Assembly: GCA_021396245.1 (NCBI GenBank)
Contig: WNYE01000093.1
Span: 1-64,000, forward strand
Source of the DNA: Sporothrix humicola
Lineage: Eukaryota; Ascomycota; Sordariomycetes; Ophiostomatales; Ophiostomataceae
Direction: 5' to 3'
Length of the DNA: 64,000 nucleotides
Part shown: positions 23,392 to 34,792 of the stretch, piece by piece
Numbering within the stretch: position 1 is the first letter of the stretch
Layout of the letters: the number at the start of each line of letters is the position of its first letter
The notes under the pieces: model-generated
The model's database searches: none
What the model was told of the DNA's origin: nothing
The model's input: only the letters and a program-made list of their open reading frames with translations
Program-made: the position numbers and the translations under genes

Positions 23392-23828
23392 CCTCTGCGT
23401 CATTTTTTTTGTCGACATTCATAATTCATAACATGCGGTAAATGCGGATGGCCGCATTCATTTTTGCTTCTCTTTTAATTGTTTTTTGATTGTTTTCTTT
23501 TTTCTTAAAAAAAAAGGGATGTAAGAAAAAGAGACGACATTAACAACCAACTGACATGATCAATGCAACACCGCCTTCGAAGAAGAAATATGTTTTGTTC
23601 TCGTCTTAACTCTACATTCTATTAAAACTACCCTCCATTAAAAATATTTAAAAAAAAGACAACATTTTCCCTCCACCCCAAACAATAAACGGAAATTCAA
23701 AGAAAAGATCAGCTGTCAAAGCATTGTATGGCATTGGAAATGATTTGATTCGTGCTAACAAAACGTCATTGATCATACTCTGAACTGCTACTCCGTATTC
23801 CTGCCACGCACCCTCGCACCCTCGCACC
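23392..23828. other. AT-rich spacer
   Basis: Between tRNA-Tyr and the 3' end of the dioxygenase gene. It contains T- and A-runs (about 23470-23520) and no gene. Confidence 0.5.
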
Positions 23829-24888
23829 CTACACCTTGACCGTCTTCCCGGCGCCGGCCCAGTTGCCAAAGGTAAACTGGCTGTTGCACATGTTGGTCAG
23901 CTCCCACGTCTCGGCCGTCAGCCGGCCGCCCTCTTCCTTCTCGTCGGCTTCGTCGCCGGCAGCGCCAGCGACAAACAGCACAGCCATGAAATGGTCGTCC
24001 GTCGCATGGGCGTCTCTGTACTGGGCGTGCTTCATCAGCCGCGTTGCCGCTCGCCGCAAAGCCGGTCCGCGGTTGTGCGTCAGCACGTCCTCGACGGCCT
24101 GGCGGAACTCGAGCGCCCACGGCTCGGGTGGCGTGACCTGCGCGAAATTGTCGCTGTAGCGCAGCATGGGCATCCAGTAGTTGCGGTACAAGTTGTGCAC
24201 GGCGCCGCCGGAGCCGATCAGTAGATAGCCTTCTTCGCGGAGTGGACGCAGGGCGGCGCCGACCTTGACGTGGTAGTGCGGGTCGAAGCGGGCGTTCATC
24301 GAGATGAGGGTTGTCGGAGGACAGGTCTCGGGGTCGGGGAACATGCGGATCAGGATCAGGTAGGTGTCGTGGATCCAGTCAAACGTGTCGTTGCCGCTGG
24401 CCTCGAAGCCGCTGCCTTTGAGCAAATCGATGCACCGGTTGGCCGTCGGCAGGTCCGGCTTGAGCGGATAGTCGGCGTACTTGGAGGGGTGCACGTAGGC
24501 AACGGGCGACTTGGCGGGCTTGGGGTTCGTGGCGACCTCGATGCGGTCGTGCGGCGCGTCCCAGTGGGCGCCCATCATGACGATGCCCTTGACGCCGTTG
24601 GCGAGCGCCTCGTCGCCGGCCTGTTTCCAGTAGTCGGCGGCCTCGGACGGCTCGCCGAGCATCATGGTCGAGCCATGCGAGAAGAGGTGGACGGGCGCGA
24701 GGACTGGACTGTTAGTGGGAGGTCAAGTTGGGATGTTGGGTGGGGATGTGTTGATGGAGATGGTGAAGCAGATGGTGTAAGTGGACTTGGAGAAGGGAGA
24801 GCGATGAATGTAGGATACTACAAGAAGACAAGAATTGCATGCAAAACGAGACAAAATAAAAACAAAAAATAAAATCATACATACCCAT
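23829..24888 (-). CDS. LigB-type extradiol dioxygenase (4,5-DOPA dioxygenase-like)
   Basis: A 292-residue protein. The first coding exon is only four bases (24888-24885, ATGG), joined across a 181-base intron (24704-24884, donor GTATGT, acceptor TCCAG) to 24703-23829. The splice creates MVLAPVHLFSHGSTMMLGEP, restoring the family's N-terminal metal-ligand histidines. GAHWD, the DPHYHVKVG segment and GSGGAVHNLYRN supply further conserved histidines and active-site residues. The family uses non-haem metal to open catechol-type rings with O2; plant and fungal members act on DOPA. The substrate here is not known. It is transcribed divergently from the dual zinc-finger regulator (856 bases between starts), which suggests shared control. 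Confidence 0.9.
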
Positions 24889-25155
24889 TTTGATATGACG
24901 TACCCTGGCTCAGATCGTGTGGTTTTGTTTGACTATTTGGTTGGTCTCGTTTGTTGAAGAGGATTCCTTCTACTTTTCGTCTTCTTTTCGTTTCTTTACA
25001 CACTCTCTAGGCAATTCAATTTCTCAAAATTCCGGCTACGGTCACCGGCAGATATGGGTCTCTCAAGAAGATGATCAATACATTAAATCACAAGAAAATG
25101 GGATTCCAAAAACGACAACTGCCGCGATCCCGGGGAACGGGAGGGGGTGGACGAG

Positions 25156-25188
25156 CGACCCGAGACCACAAAGTCGAGCATCGGGTCG
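25156..25188. promoter_or_regulatory. Inverted repeat in divergent promoter
   Basis: CGACCCGA (25156-25163) and TCGGGTCG (25181-25188) form perfect 8-base arms with a 17-base spacer. The site is midway between the dioxygenase and the C2H2/Zn2Cys6 regulator. Paired CCG/CGG-containing half-sites suit a dimeric zinc-cluster protein. Binding is inferred. Confidence 0.45.
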
Positions 25189-25743
25189 TCTCCTCCACAT
25201 CCCGACGCCTGAGGCCTGGAACTGCACTAGTCCCTGACAGACTTACAGTAGCCCCCTGTCACCCCCATAACCGCCCCCAAGATAGCGCCTTCCCCGCAAA
25301 TGGTTGTCAACTCCAGCGACGTTAGTGGACGCCACGAGGGTGACAAAAATCACTAGCGCCGTTTACTGTGCATTTTCCCATCTTTTTCTCGTTCCTCCCC
25401 CGCACGAGTCTCCATCCAGGGCCCTTTGAAGCTCGGCGATGCTCGGTTTTGTTTCCTTTTTCTTTCTCGTGTCGTCTCCACGTCCTCGTTTTTCCTTTTC
25501 TTCCCCAGCTGACCCCAACCCACGAGCTTGGTCTTGCTGGCTTGGCTTGCTTCCCCATGCTCTCGAGTTCTCAAGCTGCGTTTTAAATACTGGAGAGGGC
25601 CCGACACCAGATGGGCAGGTCTCCCGAGCGACCACTTTCCCTCCACATCCGTTTTCCAACGGAGGCTTTCTCTGGTCTCTGGTTATCTGCTCCTCGGTTC
25701 ACGTCCACCTCCGTCCACTCCTCCGTCCACCCCACCCACGACT

Positions 25744-28700
25744 ATGACCATATACACGGCCAGCCCCGTGACGGACAGTGTCCTGCCCGCCACGAGTCCG
25801 TCCACTGCAGCCACACCGGGCAAGAAGGCGGACACTACCATACATGCCACTCCCGGTAAGGGATCCTCCGAGGCCAACCCCGAAAACGCCAGCCTCTTCC
25901 AGTGCGGCTCCTGCAAGCGCCAGTACAAGCGCCTAGACCACCTGGCCCGCCATGTCAGATCACGTAAGCATCCTCTCCCTGGAGTGAGTCGTGCCTTCCC
26001 TTTATGTCTAACCCACCCGACATAGACACCCAGTCTCGCCCGTATCGGTGCCAGGTCTGCACCAAGGCCTTTGCCAGAGCCGATCTCCTCAAACGACACG
26101 CCGCCGGCCACGATGCACGGCCCGACGGGGCATCGGTGGCCGGCTCGTCCACACGCTCCAATGGCAACGGTTCACCATCGCTTCGGTCAGGCACACCAGC
26201 CGTCTCGGCCACACGCGTCTCGCGCGCCTGCCAGGCCTGCTCGAGCAACCACTTGAGATGCAGCGAGGCCAAGCCGTGCCAGCGGTGCACGAGCAAAGGG
26301 CTGGTGTGTGTCTGGGACCGGGCGGCCGATATGGTGGTGACGCCGCCAGCGACTGTTCAAGAAGGCGACGAGGAAGACGGCCAAGATGACCAAAGAGGGG
26401 ATGGCAGGGAGGATGACGAAAATGCCACCAACAACCAAATAGAAGACAGCCAACAAAATGGCACTGCCGACCAGGATGACGCCGACGACATGATGACGAC
26501 AGACATGGGCATGACACCGATGCAGATGCAGCCCATGCAACACGTCAACACAATACAGCCAATGCACACACAAACTCCTCTTCACCAACATTCACACAAC
26601 GACGTCGATGATCCTCCGCAGTCGTTCATGCGGATGCTGTCGGCGTTCGACTTTAGCTACAAGGGCGCCAGCACGACCATTGCCGCCATCAACAACGGCA
26701 CCATGTCGCTGGCCATGCAGGCCGATCCCATGGTCAACCATGCCCCTGGTCACTGGACACCCATGGGCGTTCCTCTCGAGTTTGATCCGACTGCGGCTGC
26801 CGGCAGTCTCGATCTCGGCTTCGACAACCTCGACGAAATGGACTTTCGGTTTCTCGATGCCTACAATACACGGGTGCCGTTTGAGTTTGGCGTCTCCCCG
26901 ACCGGCGATGCTAACCTGCTGCCCGCCAGCCAGCCCGATCTTGTGTCCACGACATCCCCTCGCTTCGATTCCACCTCGCTGTCTTCTTCATCCGCCGCCA
27001 TCGGCACCGGCTCCGAAGCCTTCCAGCGCCACTACTGGAAGTTCCGACCCAACGCCCAGGACCACTGCGGCGCCGAAGAGCACAACCTGTCGCTGCCGTC
27101 GTCGGGCGTCGTCGTCGACCACACGAGCCCGGACTCGCCGCTGGCGCACCATGCCCATGCCCACGCCCAGACGACACATACGCGTCTGAGCACGGCCTCG
27201 CGCGACAAGATCCTGATGGTCGTCACCCACAACTGCAAGAGGGAAAACGTGGCACGAGTTGTTACGTCGTTTCCATCCGTCGAACTCTTGGATACCCTCC
27301 TCCAATTCTACCTCACGTCGCCCGTCGCCCAGGCTTCGGCCTGGCTCCACACACCATCCTTCCACGACAACCCAAACGACTGTCGGCCGGAATTGCTGGC
27401 CGCACTGGCTGCCGCGGGGGCCGTCTTGACAGCTGATCCTGCCTTGTCAAAGCTGGGCTTTGCCATACAGGAGTGCTTGCGAATCGCCGTCCCGCAGCAG
27501 TGGGAGCGCGACAACTCCTTGACCCGTGATTTGGAGCTGGGACAGGCTTACCTCTTGACGTTGGACATGGGCCTGTGGAGTGGACGCTCGCGCAAGGTCG
27601 AGATTGCCGAGAGTTTCTTCTTGCCCCTCCTCACCATGCGCCGGAGAGACGGCACCTTTGGCCGGCCCCGACTGCAACGACAGGCCGTTTTGGAGGGTGA
27701 CGAAGGCGATGTGCTGCGCAACAAGTGGAAGGCGTGGATCCACCGCGAGGCCGTCACCCGATTCACCTTTCGCATCCTCCAGCACGACACCAACACGTCC
27801 ATGGCTCTGCTGACAACCCCACTCGTTTCCTATGCCGAGATCTTGCTGGCCTTTCCAGCGAGCGAGGCCATGTGGACTGCCGCGACGGCCGAGCAGTGGA
27901 AGCAGCTGTACCTGCTGGCGAATGGCAATGACGAGAACAGCGACCGAAGCGAGAACTTCAAAATGCCGGCGATGCTGCCTGCCTTTCTCGAAAACCCAGA
28001 CGCGTTCCTGGCCGCCCACCGTGGCCGCGTAGATATGGGCATTGTCTGTTCTACCTTCTTGTCCTGTGCCTGGGGTCTGACATGGGAATACGTCCAGATG
28101 AGCGTCCTGCAGCGGGAAATGACCACCAGTGGTGTTTCGTCTTCGTCAGGGTCGTTCGTCCCCGGCCGGAAATGGAACGCTCTCGTGATGAGTTCCCGCC
28201 AAGACGAGATCCTGCAGCTCGTCCAGTCGTTCCGGCTGGCCACCGCCACTCTTAGTCTCGCCGTCACCGACCCCACCCTCTCCATGCGCACCGAACTCGT
28301 CCTCATGCACACCCACACCGTCCTCGAACAGGTCCAGCTGTTCGCCGGCATGGAGGGCCGCGACCAGGCCAGGGCGGTGCACCCAGTCATTGTCGAGTGG
28401 GTCGCGTCCGAAGCGGCGCGCACCTCCCTGTGGCACGCCGGCCAAATTTTACGGGGGGTCCGCCAGCTCGCCCGCGGCATGGTGTCGGGCCACACCGCCG
28501 TAATGGTCTACCACGCCGGCTTGACGCTGTGGATCTATGGAGCGGTTGCCGCCAGCCTGCCCGGAGGACACGACGGTGAAGATATCTTGCTGGACAGCGA
28601 CGCAACACCTTCCCTCCAGAGATTCTTTGCAAGGGGCCAAGGGCGACCGTGCATCACCGACCCCGAGACAGGCAATGTTGTCGCCCTTGCTCGGCCGGAC

Positions 28701-28832
28701 CACGTTATGGCTGTTGTGGCCGGTTTGTTTAGGAGGAACCACGGAAGAGCAGCACGACCTCACATGGTGGAGAGTTTAATCCAGTTGCTGGACGAGATCC
28801 AGCGAGCGTCAGCCGAAGCTAACGGCATGTAA
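25744..28832 (+). CDS. Transcription factor with two C2H2 fingers and a Zn2Cys6 cluster
   Basis: A 1008-residue protein from exons 25744-25963 and 26026-28832. The 62-base intron (GTAAGC donor, CATAG acceptor) interrupts the first finger. Splicing gives FQCGSCKRQYKRLDHLARH then VRSHTQSRPYRCQVC, two canonical C2H2 fingers at about residues 52-102. A Zn2Cys6 cluster follows at about 140-167 (CQACSSNHLRC then CQRCTSKGLVC; spacing C-2-C-6-C-5-C-2-C-6-C). An acidic/Gln/Met-rich region leads to a long helical C-terminal half like the fungal-specific transcription-factor domain (from about 440). Such dual-finger regulators are known in filamentous fungi. It lies divergent from the ring-cleaving dioxygenase, its most likely target. 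Nuclear location is expected. Confidence 0.92.
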
Positions 28833-28934
28833 GTCCACTTGTACAATACGAACTTGGAATGGATTTGGGATTGGGACGATTGCAAATAGCAACGAATTAT
28901 GTATTATGATGTAATGTAAAAATAACAACTCTAT

Positions 28935-30622
28935 CTATGCAGTTGCTTTTTCTTGTGATACTTCTTCTTGGGACTCTTCGTGTTGACTGGTGTCGGCCGG
29001 CATCTTCTTCACGCAGAGGGTAAAGACGAGAATGACTGCCGAAACTGTCGTGTAAAAGATCCACATGCGCTTGACAGCCGCTGAGTACACGTCAGGAGGA
29101 GTTGTCGTGTCTGTGATCCCGCGACCGTGCAGGCCGTTTTGGAGAAGGACAGTGCCGACAACGATTGATATGGCATTGGCCAGACTGCGTAGGAAAGCAG
29201 AAGCAGAGGCAGCGGCCGCGGCATTTTCGGGCTCGACATGACTTTGCAGGGAAACCAGTGGAGCCTGAAACAAGGGGCCGGCACCGAGGCCGACGACGAC
29301 CAGAAACAAGACAATCTTGACGACGTTGGCAGTTTCTCCGAGATCAATCAGCAGACCAGTTCCCAGGGTCATCAACACAGAACCTCCCCACATGGCGACC
29401 CTGTAGTTGCGGGTACGACGGACAGCATAACCCGAAGCCATTGTGGCTGCCGACAGCGGCAAAACTAGGGCAAAGAGGGTCACACCCGAGTGGATGGGCC
29501 CAAAGCCCAGGTTGACCTGGAAGTAGAGCGGCAAAAAGTAGTCGTAGGAGATGAAAACAAAGCTGTGGAGGACCATGATCAGGAGGGAGGAGATGTTGGT
29601 CAGGGAACCAAAAAGGCTGCGGGTCGGCAGCAGTGGATGAGCTGGTGGGAAGTAGTGCTCGTAGATTGCAAAGGCTACAAGAAGAACGGCGCCTACAACG
29701 AGTATGATAATCACGGTGGGGGATGACCAATTGTTTTTGTTGTCGGTCGTGTCGGCACCCGATTCGAGGCCGTATAAAAAGGCAATCGTGCCGCCGACAA
29801 TGAGGAAGGATCCGATCCAGTCGAGGCTGCGGAGACGTAGGATGCGGGACAGAATGGTGGGAGGGACAGTCGGTTTTGGGGTATTGATTCGAAGGGCAAA
29901 GACGAGGACAACAAGCGAGACGGCGCAAAACGGGAGGTTGATCCAGACTACAGAGTTAGTGGGTGACATTTCATCTGAATAATTAGAGATCTTAACTTAC
30001 AGCACCACCGCCAGCCAATGGTCTGGGTAAAGACACCGCCCAGGACAGGGCCGACACTACATGCCACCGCAAACACAAGCCCCGTGAGGCCGTAGTACTT
30101 GGCCCGGTCCGTCGGGGCCGACACGAGGTCGCCAATCACGATTGTGACCAAAACGCTGATACCGCCACCGCCCAGACCTTGGACAATACGACCGGCAACG
30201 AGAACGCCAGCCGTTGGTGCCACGCCGGCCAAGACGCTGCCCACAAGAAAGACCGTGTTTGCTGCAATGAGAACTGGCCGTCGTCCGCCCAAGTCTGGGT
30301 CTGACAGTCGCGCCCAGACAGCAATGGATGCCGTATTGGCTAGCGTGTAGCCGCTGCCGATCCACGCATAGACGGCGGCCGACGCGTTCAGATGGCGCGC
30401 CAAGGTCGGCAAGGCTGTGGCCACAATGGTAATATCGAGCGCCGATAGAAAGAGGGCTAGACAGAGCGAGAACATGATGACGCGACGGCGGGCGGGCGAC
30501 AGTTTTGGCGAGAGGGCTGGTGAGGGCGGCGGCGAAGGATTTGTGGAAGGCGACTGCTCGTTGACCTCGACGGCCACAGCAGCCTCGACTTCTTTAGATG
30601 ACATGTTGGATGTTGTTGTCAT
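28935..30622 (-). CDS. MFS multidrug exporter, DHA2 family (14-TMS type)
   Basis: A 544-residue protein from exons 30622-30001 and 29947-28935. The 53-base intron has donor GTAAGT and acceptor TGTAG, and splicing restores GWRWCFWINLPF, a family hallmark. The DHA2 signature LDITIVATALPTLARHL is in helix 1, and the antiporter motif appears as GPVLGGVFTQTIGWRW. The N-terminal cytosolic region is Pro/Ser-rich. Fourteen-helix exporters of this type often accompany metabolite clusters and remove toxic products. Two starts are possible (30622 or 30604); the upstream one is used here. The promoter carries a CGG/CCG palindrome about 140 bases upstream. Confidence 0.92.
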
Positions 30623-30756
30623 TGTCGATGCTATTCGTGTTGGTGATGTTTGAAAGACAGAATCAAATGAATGTCGAAGAAGGGATAAAATTTTCAGAAA
30701 TAGACATCAGATTGCCATCTGAATTTTCTTCTTCCTGCATACCTGAGCGCTTGCAT

Positions 30757-30775
30757 CCTCGGTGCGGAACCGAGG
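30757..30775. promoter_or_regulatory. Inverted repeat CCTCGGT-N5-ACCGAGG
   Basis: Perfect 7-base arms enclose GCGGA, about 140 bases upstream of the DHA2 exporter start. The arms contain inverted CGG/CCG triplets typical of Zn2Cys6 dimer sites. The same ATCCTCGGT and GAACCG words recur in the promoter of the Zn2Cys6 gene at 36.9-39.4 kb. Confidence 0.5.
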
Positions 30776-32319
30776 AGTGGATCTTGGCAGATGTCGTCTG
30801 GATTTGGACGATTTTGGAGCGATTTTGGGGCACTTTGGCGTGTATTTTAGCAAAATCTTGTCGACGATGATGATGGCGAAAAGTAAACAAAAATACGGAC
30901 TAATCTACAGGGACGAGTAACCTGACAGCTGGCTATTCTCAAATAAAATGGCAGCGTTTTACAGTGTGGGCAAACGATAATACGGCATCCGGTGGGCAGT
31001 CGTCATCAAAGTTTACAAGTGTGGCACAATGGTATTCAAAGAAGAAAGCGATGAATTTGTAGTGCTGCCAAATGCAGAAAAATTCACACGCATGCTATGT
31101 TATTCCATATACGTATCCAATGTCTAATTGCAATAGAAGCCCCAATCAAATGTGTTGTTGTCAGCGCCGTGTGTGGTGTTGATTGATTCCGTATCTTAAT
31201 TTCATCTGCCATTCTCTCTCGTTCCTTCGTCCCTTTGTGATGCGTTTGATTTTGGTCGCTGGAGAGTGTACGGCCACGCCGTGATTTGTATTGACGGTGC
31301 AATTTTGGAGGACAGGGTGTGAATTGTGAAGATATTTGACTTGTTCAAGTTGTGGTGTTCGCTTGTGTTGTCCGTTGTTTGATGAGCATCGCGCCAGGAG
31401 GTGCAAATTTGTTTGCACAGGTGTGCTGACATCGTGTAGGTTGGAGCCATTGTGTGTGTGCCTTTGGCGGATAAGGTGAATGGAGGAAGACGAATTCTAT
31501 GTCTAGATGTCGAATAGTTGAAAAGTGAAGAGGAATTTGACAAGGTCTTGTGTCTAAATCGTTTGATATCTTTCTTGATGTTTGTCTTGTCGACAGATGA
31601 TGTGAGTGCACACGGGCTGTTGTTTAGTGCTTTTTAGTGGCGTTCTGGGCGCACTTCCAGCGATTGCCGCGGGGATTTACAGTATGACGCTAATCCGTTC
31701 CGAGGATCCACACAGCAAGAGACGCCCGCGGCCTCGTATTGATTCCTCGGTATTGATACCAGCCTCGACACAGTGGCTGGAGAACATTTGTGGCTGAAGA
31801 TGTCAAAACAAGAAATGGGATTCACGACAAGAAAAGATGGGCAGTGAAGAGGCTGGATGACTTGGAGGAGATTAAGACGGTCCTGTAGGCTGCCGTTTGG
31901 ACTACCGAGTCATAGACACCTACGTTCTGACCCTCCAACATCCGTATTGACTCCAATACTTGTCATTCCTTCTTACCGTTTTGTTGAGACACTCATCTGG
32001 TAGACGATCTCACCGTTTGTAGTCGTCAGCTCGTCGGAAGGTCCTCCACATCGCGAGAGTTTGATGGTGAGAGTTGATATTCTGGGCCTTTGACGGTGAC
32101 CCCCACGATGTGGAATACAAGTTTTGTCTGCAATTGTCAACAAGGAAAGCAGAAAAACCAATAAAATCATCCTTATTTCTCATGCTCTTGTGACGTCCCT
32201 GTGATGCATCCTGTGACACCACGGTGAGCAGGGGTCCTCGGTCCATTAGCGTTGTTCGGTTCGTTAGCGACATTTGCTCCGTGTAAGCCGTCCGGGTCAC
32301 TAGCGTCCTTTTGACAGTC

Positions 32320-32338
32320 TCTCGGGCCTGGCCCGAGA
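32320..32338. promoter_or_regulatory. 19-base perfect palindrome
   Basis: TCTCGGGCC and GGCCCGAGA flank a single central T, about 240 bases upstream of the PhyH1 start. It may be a regulator-binding site or a DNA hairpin. Confidence 0.5.
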
Positions 32339-32573
32339 AGTCAAACTCTGATCCACAGTCCTCCTCGGGAGGTGACCCAGCGGCTCCGTGATTCACCTCG
32401 GGGCGGGACCTCCGGCGGCTGGTCAGATGACGTGGTGACACAAAAATTCTGCATCTTCAACTTTGTTGTCTTGTACATATTAAGAGACCTCGGATCGTTG
32501 GCGACGACGACATCAAAGACTTCAACAAGAACATCGACAACAATATCATCAGCATCTCAAGACAAACACCACC

Positions 32574-33693
32574 ATGGCCACTGAAACTATTACTGCTACC
32601 ACCACCACCGTGCTGTCTGAGCGCATGCGTATGGACGGCACAGATGGCAGCTATGGAGACTGGCGTGACGACCTGCTGAGAGACGGCTACGCGGTCGTCA
32701 AGGGCGCCATCCCGCGCGAGCGCGCTCTCGAGTATGCCAGCAAGATGTACGCGCTGGCCGAGTCCTTGTAAGTTGTGTCTTTTGGTCCTCGCTTCGCTCG
32801 AGTCTTCTCTCTGCAGAGCGAGTCTCGCTCTCACTTCGTTCGAGCTCGGCTAACTTCTCGAAAACAGCGGCTACGGCTATGACCGCAACGACCCGTCGAC
32901 TGTCCACCCCGACAAGCTCCCCGTCATCAACGAAAAGGGCATGCTGCTCAACTACGGCGCCTGCCACGAAGACTTTGTATGGGCTGTGCGCTCGGAGCCG
33001 GGCGTTGTCGACGCTTTCAGCAAGGTGTACGGCACGGACGACCTGATCGTGTCCTTTGACGCCATCAACTACGGCTTCGCCAACCGCACCCACCTGCCCG
33101 CCAACAAGCCATGGCCCCACCAGGACCAGGACCCCGACCGGCCGGGTTTTAGATGCTTGCAAGGCCTGGTAAACCTCCTGCCTAATGGGCCAAAGGACGG
33201 CGGCCTCATCGTCTGCAAGGGCGGCCACAACTCCAGCCAGCAGTTCCACGACGACATCCGCGGCACCGAGGACCGCATCCCCGCCTGGACCAAGGAGTGG
33301 TACGGCTACACGGACAAGGGCATGGCCTGGCTCAAGGACCACGGCCACGAGTGGATCAAGGTCGAGGCGGAGCCGGGCGATTTGTTGCTGTGGGACTCGC
33401 GCACGCCGCACTACAACGTGCCCGCCCAGCTGCAGCAGGACCGCATGGCCATCTACACGTGCTTCATGCCCGTTGCCGACGCCTCCCAGGACGACCTGAA
33501 ACGCAAAAAGGCTGCCTTCGAGGCCCGTTTGGGGACTACGCACTGGCCCAACGCCATGCACACGGGCTCCAACAAGGCCATGCGCAACGGCGAGCCGGAC
33601 AAGGTGCAGCGCGAGCGGCCGCTCAACGAGCCCGTGCTGAGCGAGCGGGCGTTTAAGCTGACCGGCATTCCCTACATCAAGGCGGAGGCGTAA
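32574..33693 (+). CDS. Phytanoyl-CoA dioxygenase family protein (PhyH1)
   Basis: A 339-residue protein from exons 32574-32767 and 32868-33693. The 100-base intron has donor GTAAGT, branch GGCTAAC and acceptor AACAG. Non-haem iron ligands are visible as His149-X-Asp151 (PWPHQDQD) and His246 (WDSRTPHYN). Arg243 and the LLPNGPKDGGL and GTTHWPNAMHTGSNKAMRNGE segments are conserved with the second copy at 44.9 kb. Family enzymes hydroxylate small molecules using O2 and 2-oxoglutarate; some fungal members act in metabolite pathways. No peroxisomal targeting tripeptide is visible (ends KAEA). The substrate is unknown. It is divergent from the DHA2 exporter. Confidence 0.92.
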
Positions 33694-34792
33694 GCCGGCA
33701 GTGAGAAGACGGCTCAGCAGGTGTTAGATTGGTAGACTAGTGGTAGCATAGTGTACACAAATTGAACGAACCAAATTTTGCGTCTAGCCCTTAAGTGCCA
33801 CGATTCGTCCTAATGTATGAAGCGCGACGATGGCCTTGCAAAATCTATTCCATCCTGCATCACCATCGATTGCGTGTTTTCTTGAGAATCATCAAGATTT
33901 ATCAAGACGGCTCAATCCAACACTAACCCAAGATTCACCAATTGCATTTATTTACAAATAAGGGGCCATGAGATCGTCGTGTTTGTCTCGATCCGAATTA
34001 CTGACGGACATCATCACATTTTAACGTGTCATAACCCAGCCATTTCATTTCAGTTAGATATCATCCGAGCCGGATTTCTTACAGTCTTGACCGTTTTGGG
34101 ATCGATTTCTGCTCCGCGATCATGGTACTGGAATCTGATCCGTGTTCCGTTATCTCCAGTCTGTGCTTCGCGGAGAAGACAGCCATATCCTTGTCGGTTT
34201 GCATTCTAGTCGTTTTCTCAGCCGTTTTGTCAACATTTACCCTCTTTCCAGCTAACAGTCTCCTTATCTTCCTACAGACTCTTTGGTGCAACGTCCTCCA
34301 CCTACCCGTTCCGTGGGCTGTCAGCAAAAAAACGACGCCAACTCCAAAACAAGACAAGTCCAGAATTGGCAACTCGTCCCTCTCCCCCATTTTCCCCGCA
34401 AACAGAGAGGAGAGCCTAGGGAAACAGCCACTGCCAGGCCAATTTTTTCCAATCCATCCCCGGACTCGCCTACCCCGGACCCAGTCTCCAGTATCGCACT
34501 GGGACGCCTCCTTTCTTGATGCGCTTTCCTCACAATTCTCCTCCGTGAGGAGTTGCTCCGTGATTGCGTGTCTCTTTTTGCGTCGAGCACACCTTTTGTT
34601 CTCGGTTCATACGGAGCAGACAAGAATACGGCCACACACAGAGAGAAAAGCATTAACAGAAATACATATAAATTACCACCTGCCAAGTCATCGTCCACAA
34701 CCGTCAAGATGAAGAGGCAACCAGAACAAGATCAGCAACGCTCTTTACCCTTTTCACGCCTTTCGTTTGTTTCTGTCCGCACCGCCTACAGC
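33694..34792. promoter_or_regulatory. Upstream region of the HOL1-like transporter
   Basis: About 1.1 kb without a gene. It includes a small everted CCG/CGG palindrome, ATCCG-AGC-CGGAT (34063-34075), and a CT-rich leader from about 34380. An in-frame ATG at 34709 could extend the transporter by 28 residues. Confidence 0.5.

Larger units (their letters stand above)
30623..32573. promoter_or_regulatory. Divergent promoter region of DHA2 exporter and PhyH1
   Basis: About 1.95 kb with no convincing gene. It contains the 7-mer CCTCGGT at 30757, 31745 and 32236, its reverse ACCGAGG at 30769, and the 19-base palindrome at 32320. The PhyH1 leader ends CACCACCATGG, a strong start context. Confidence 0.55.

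Noticed and set aside
23829..24665. Dioxygenase starting at the internal Met codon (24665)
   Set aside because: It would lose the HGS metal-ligand region required by the family; the spliced model restores it.
34709..34792. Upstream ATG extending the HOL1-like transporter
   Set aside because: The added 28 residues read like a translated CT-rich leader. The ATG at 34793 has the better context, though use of 34709 cannot be excluded.
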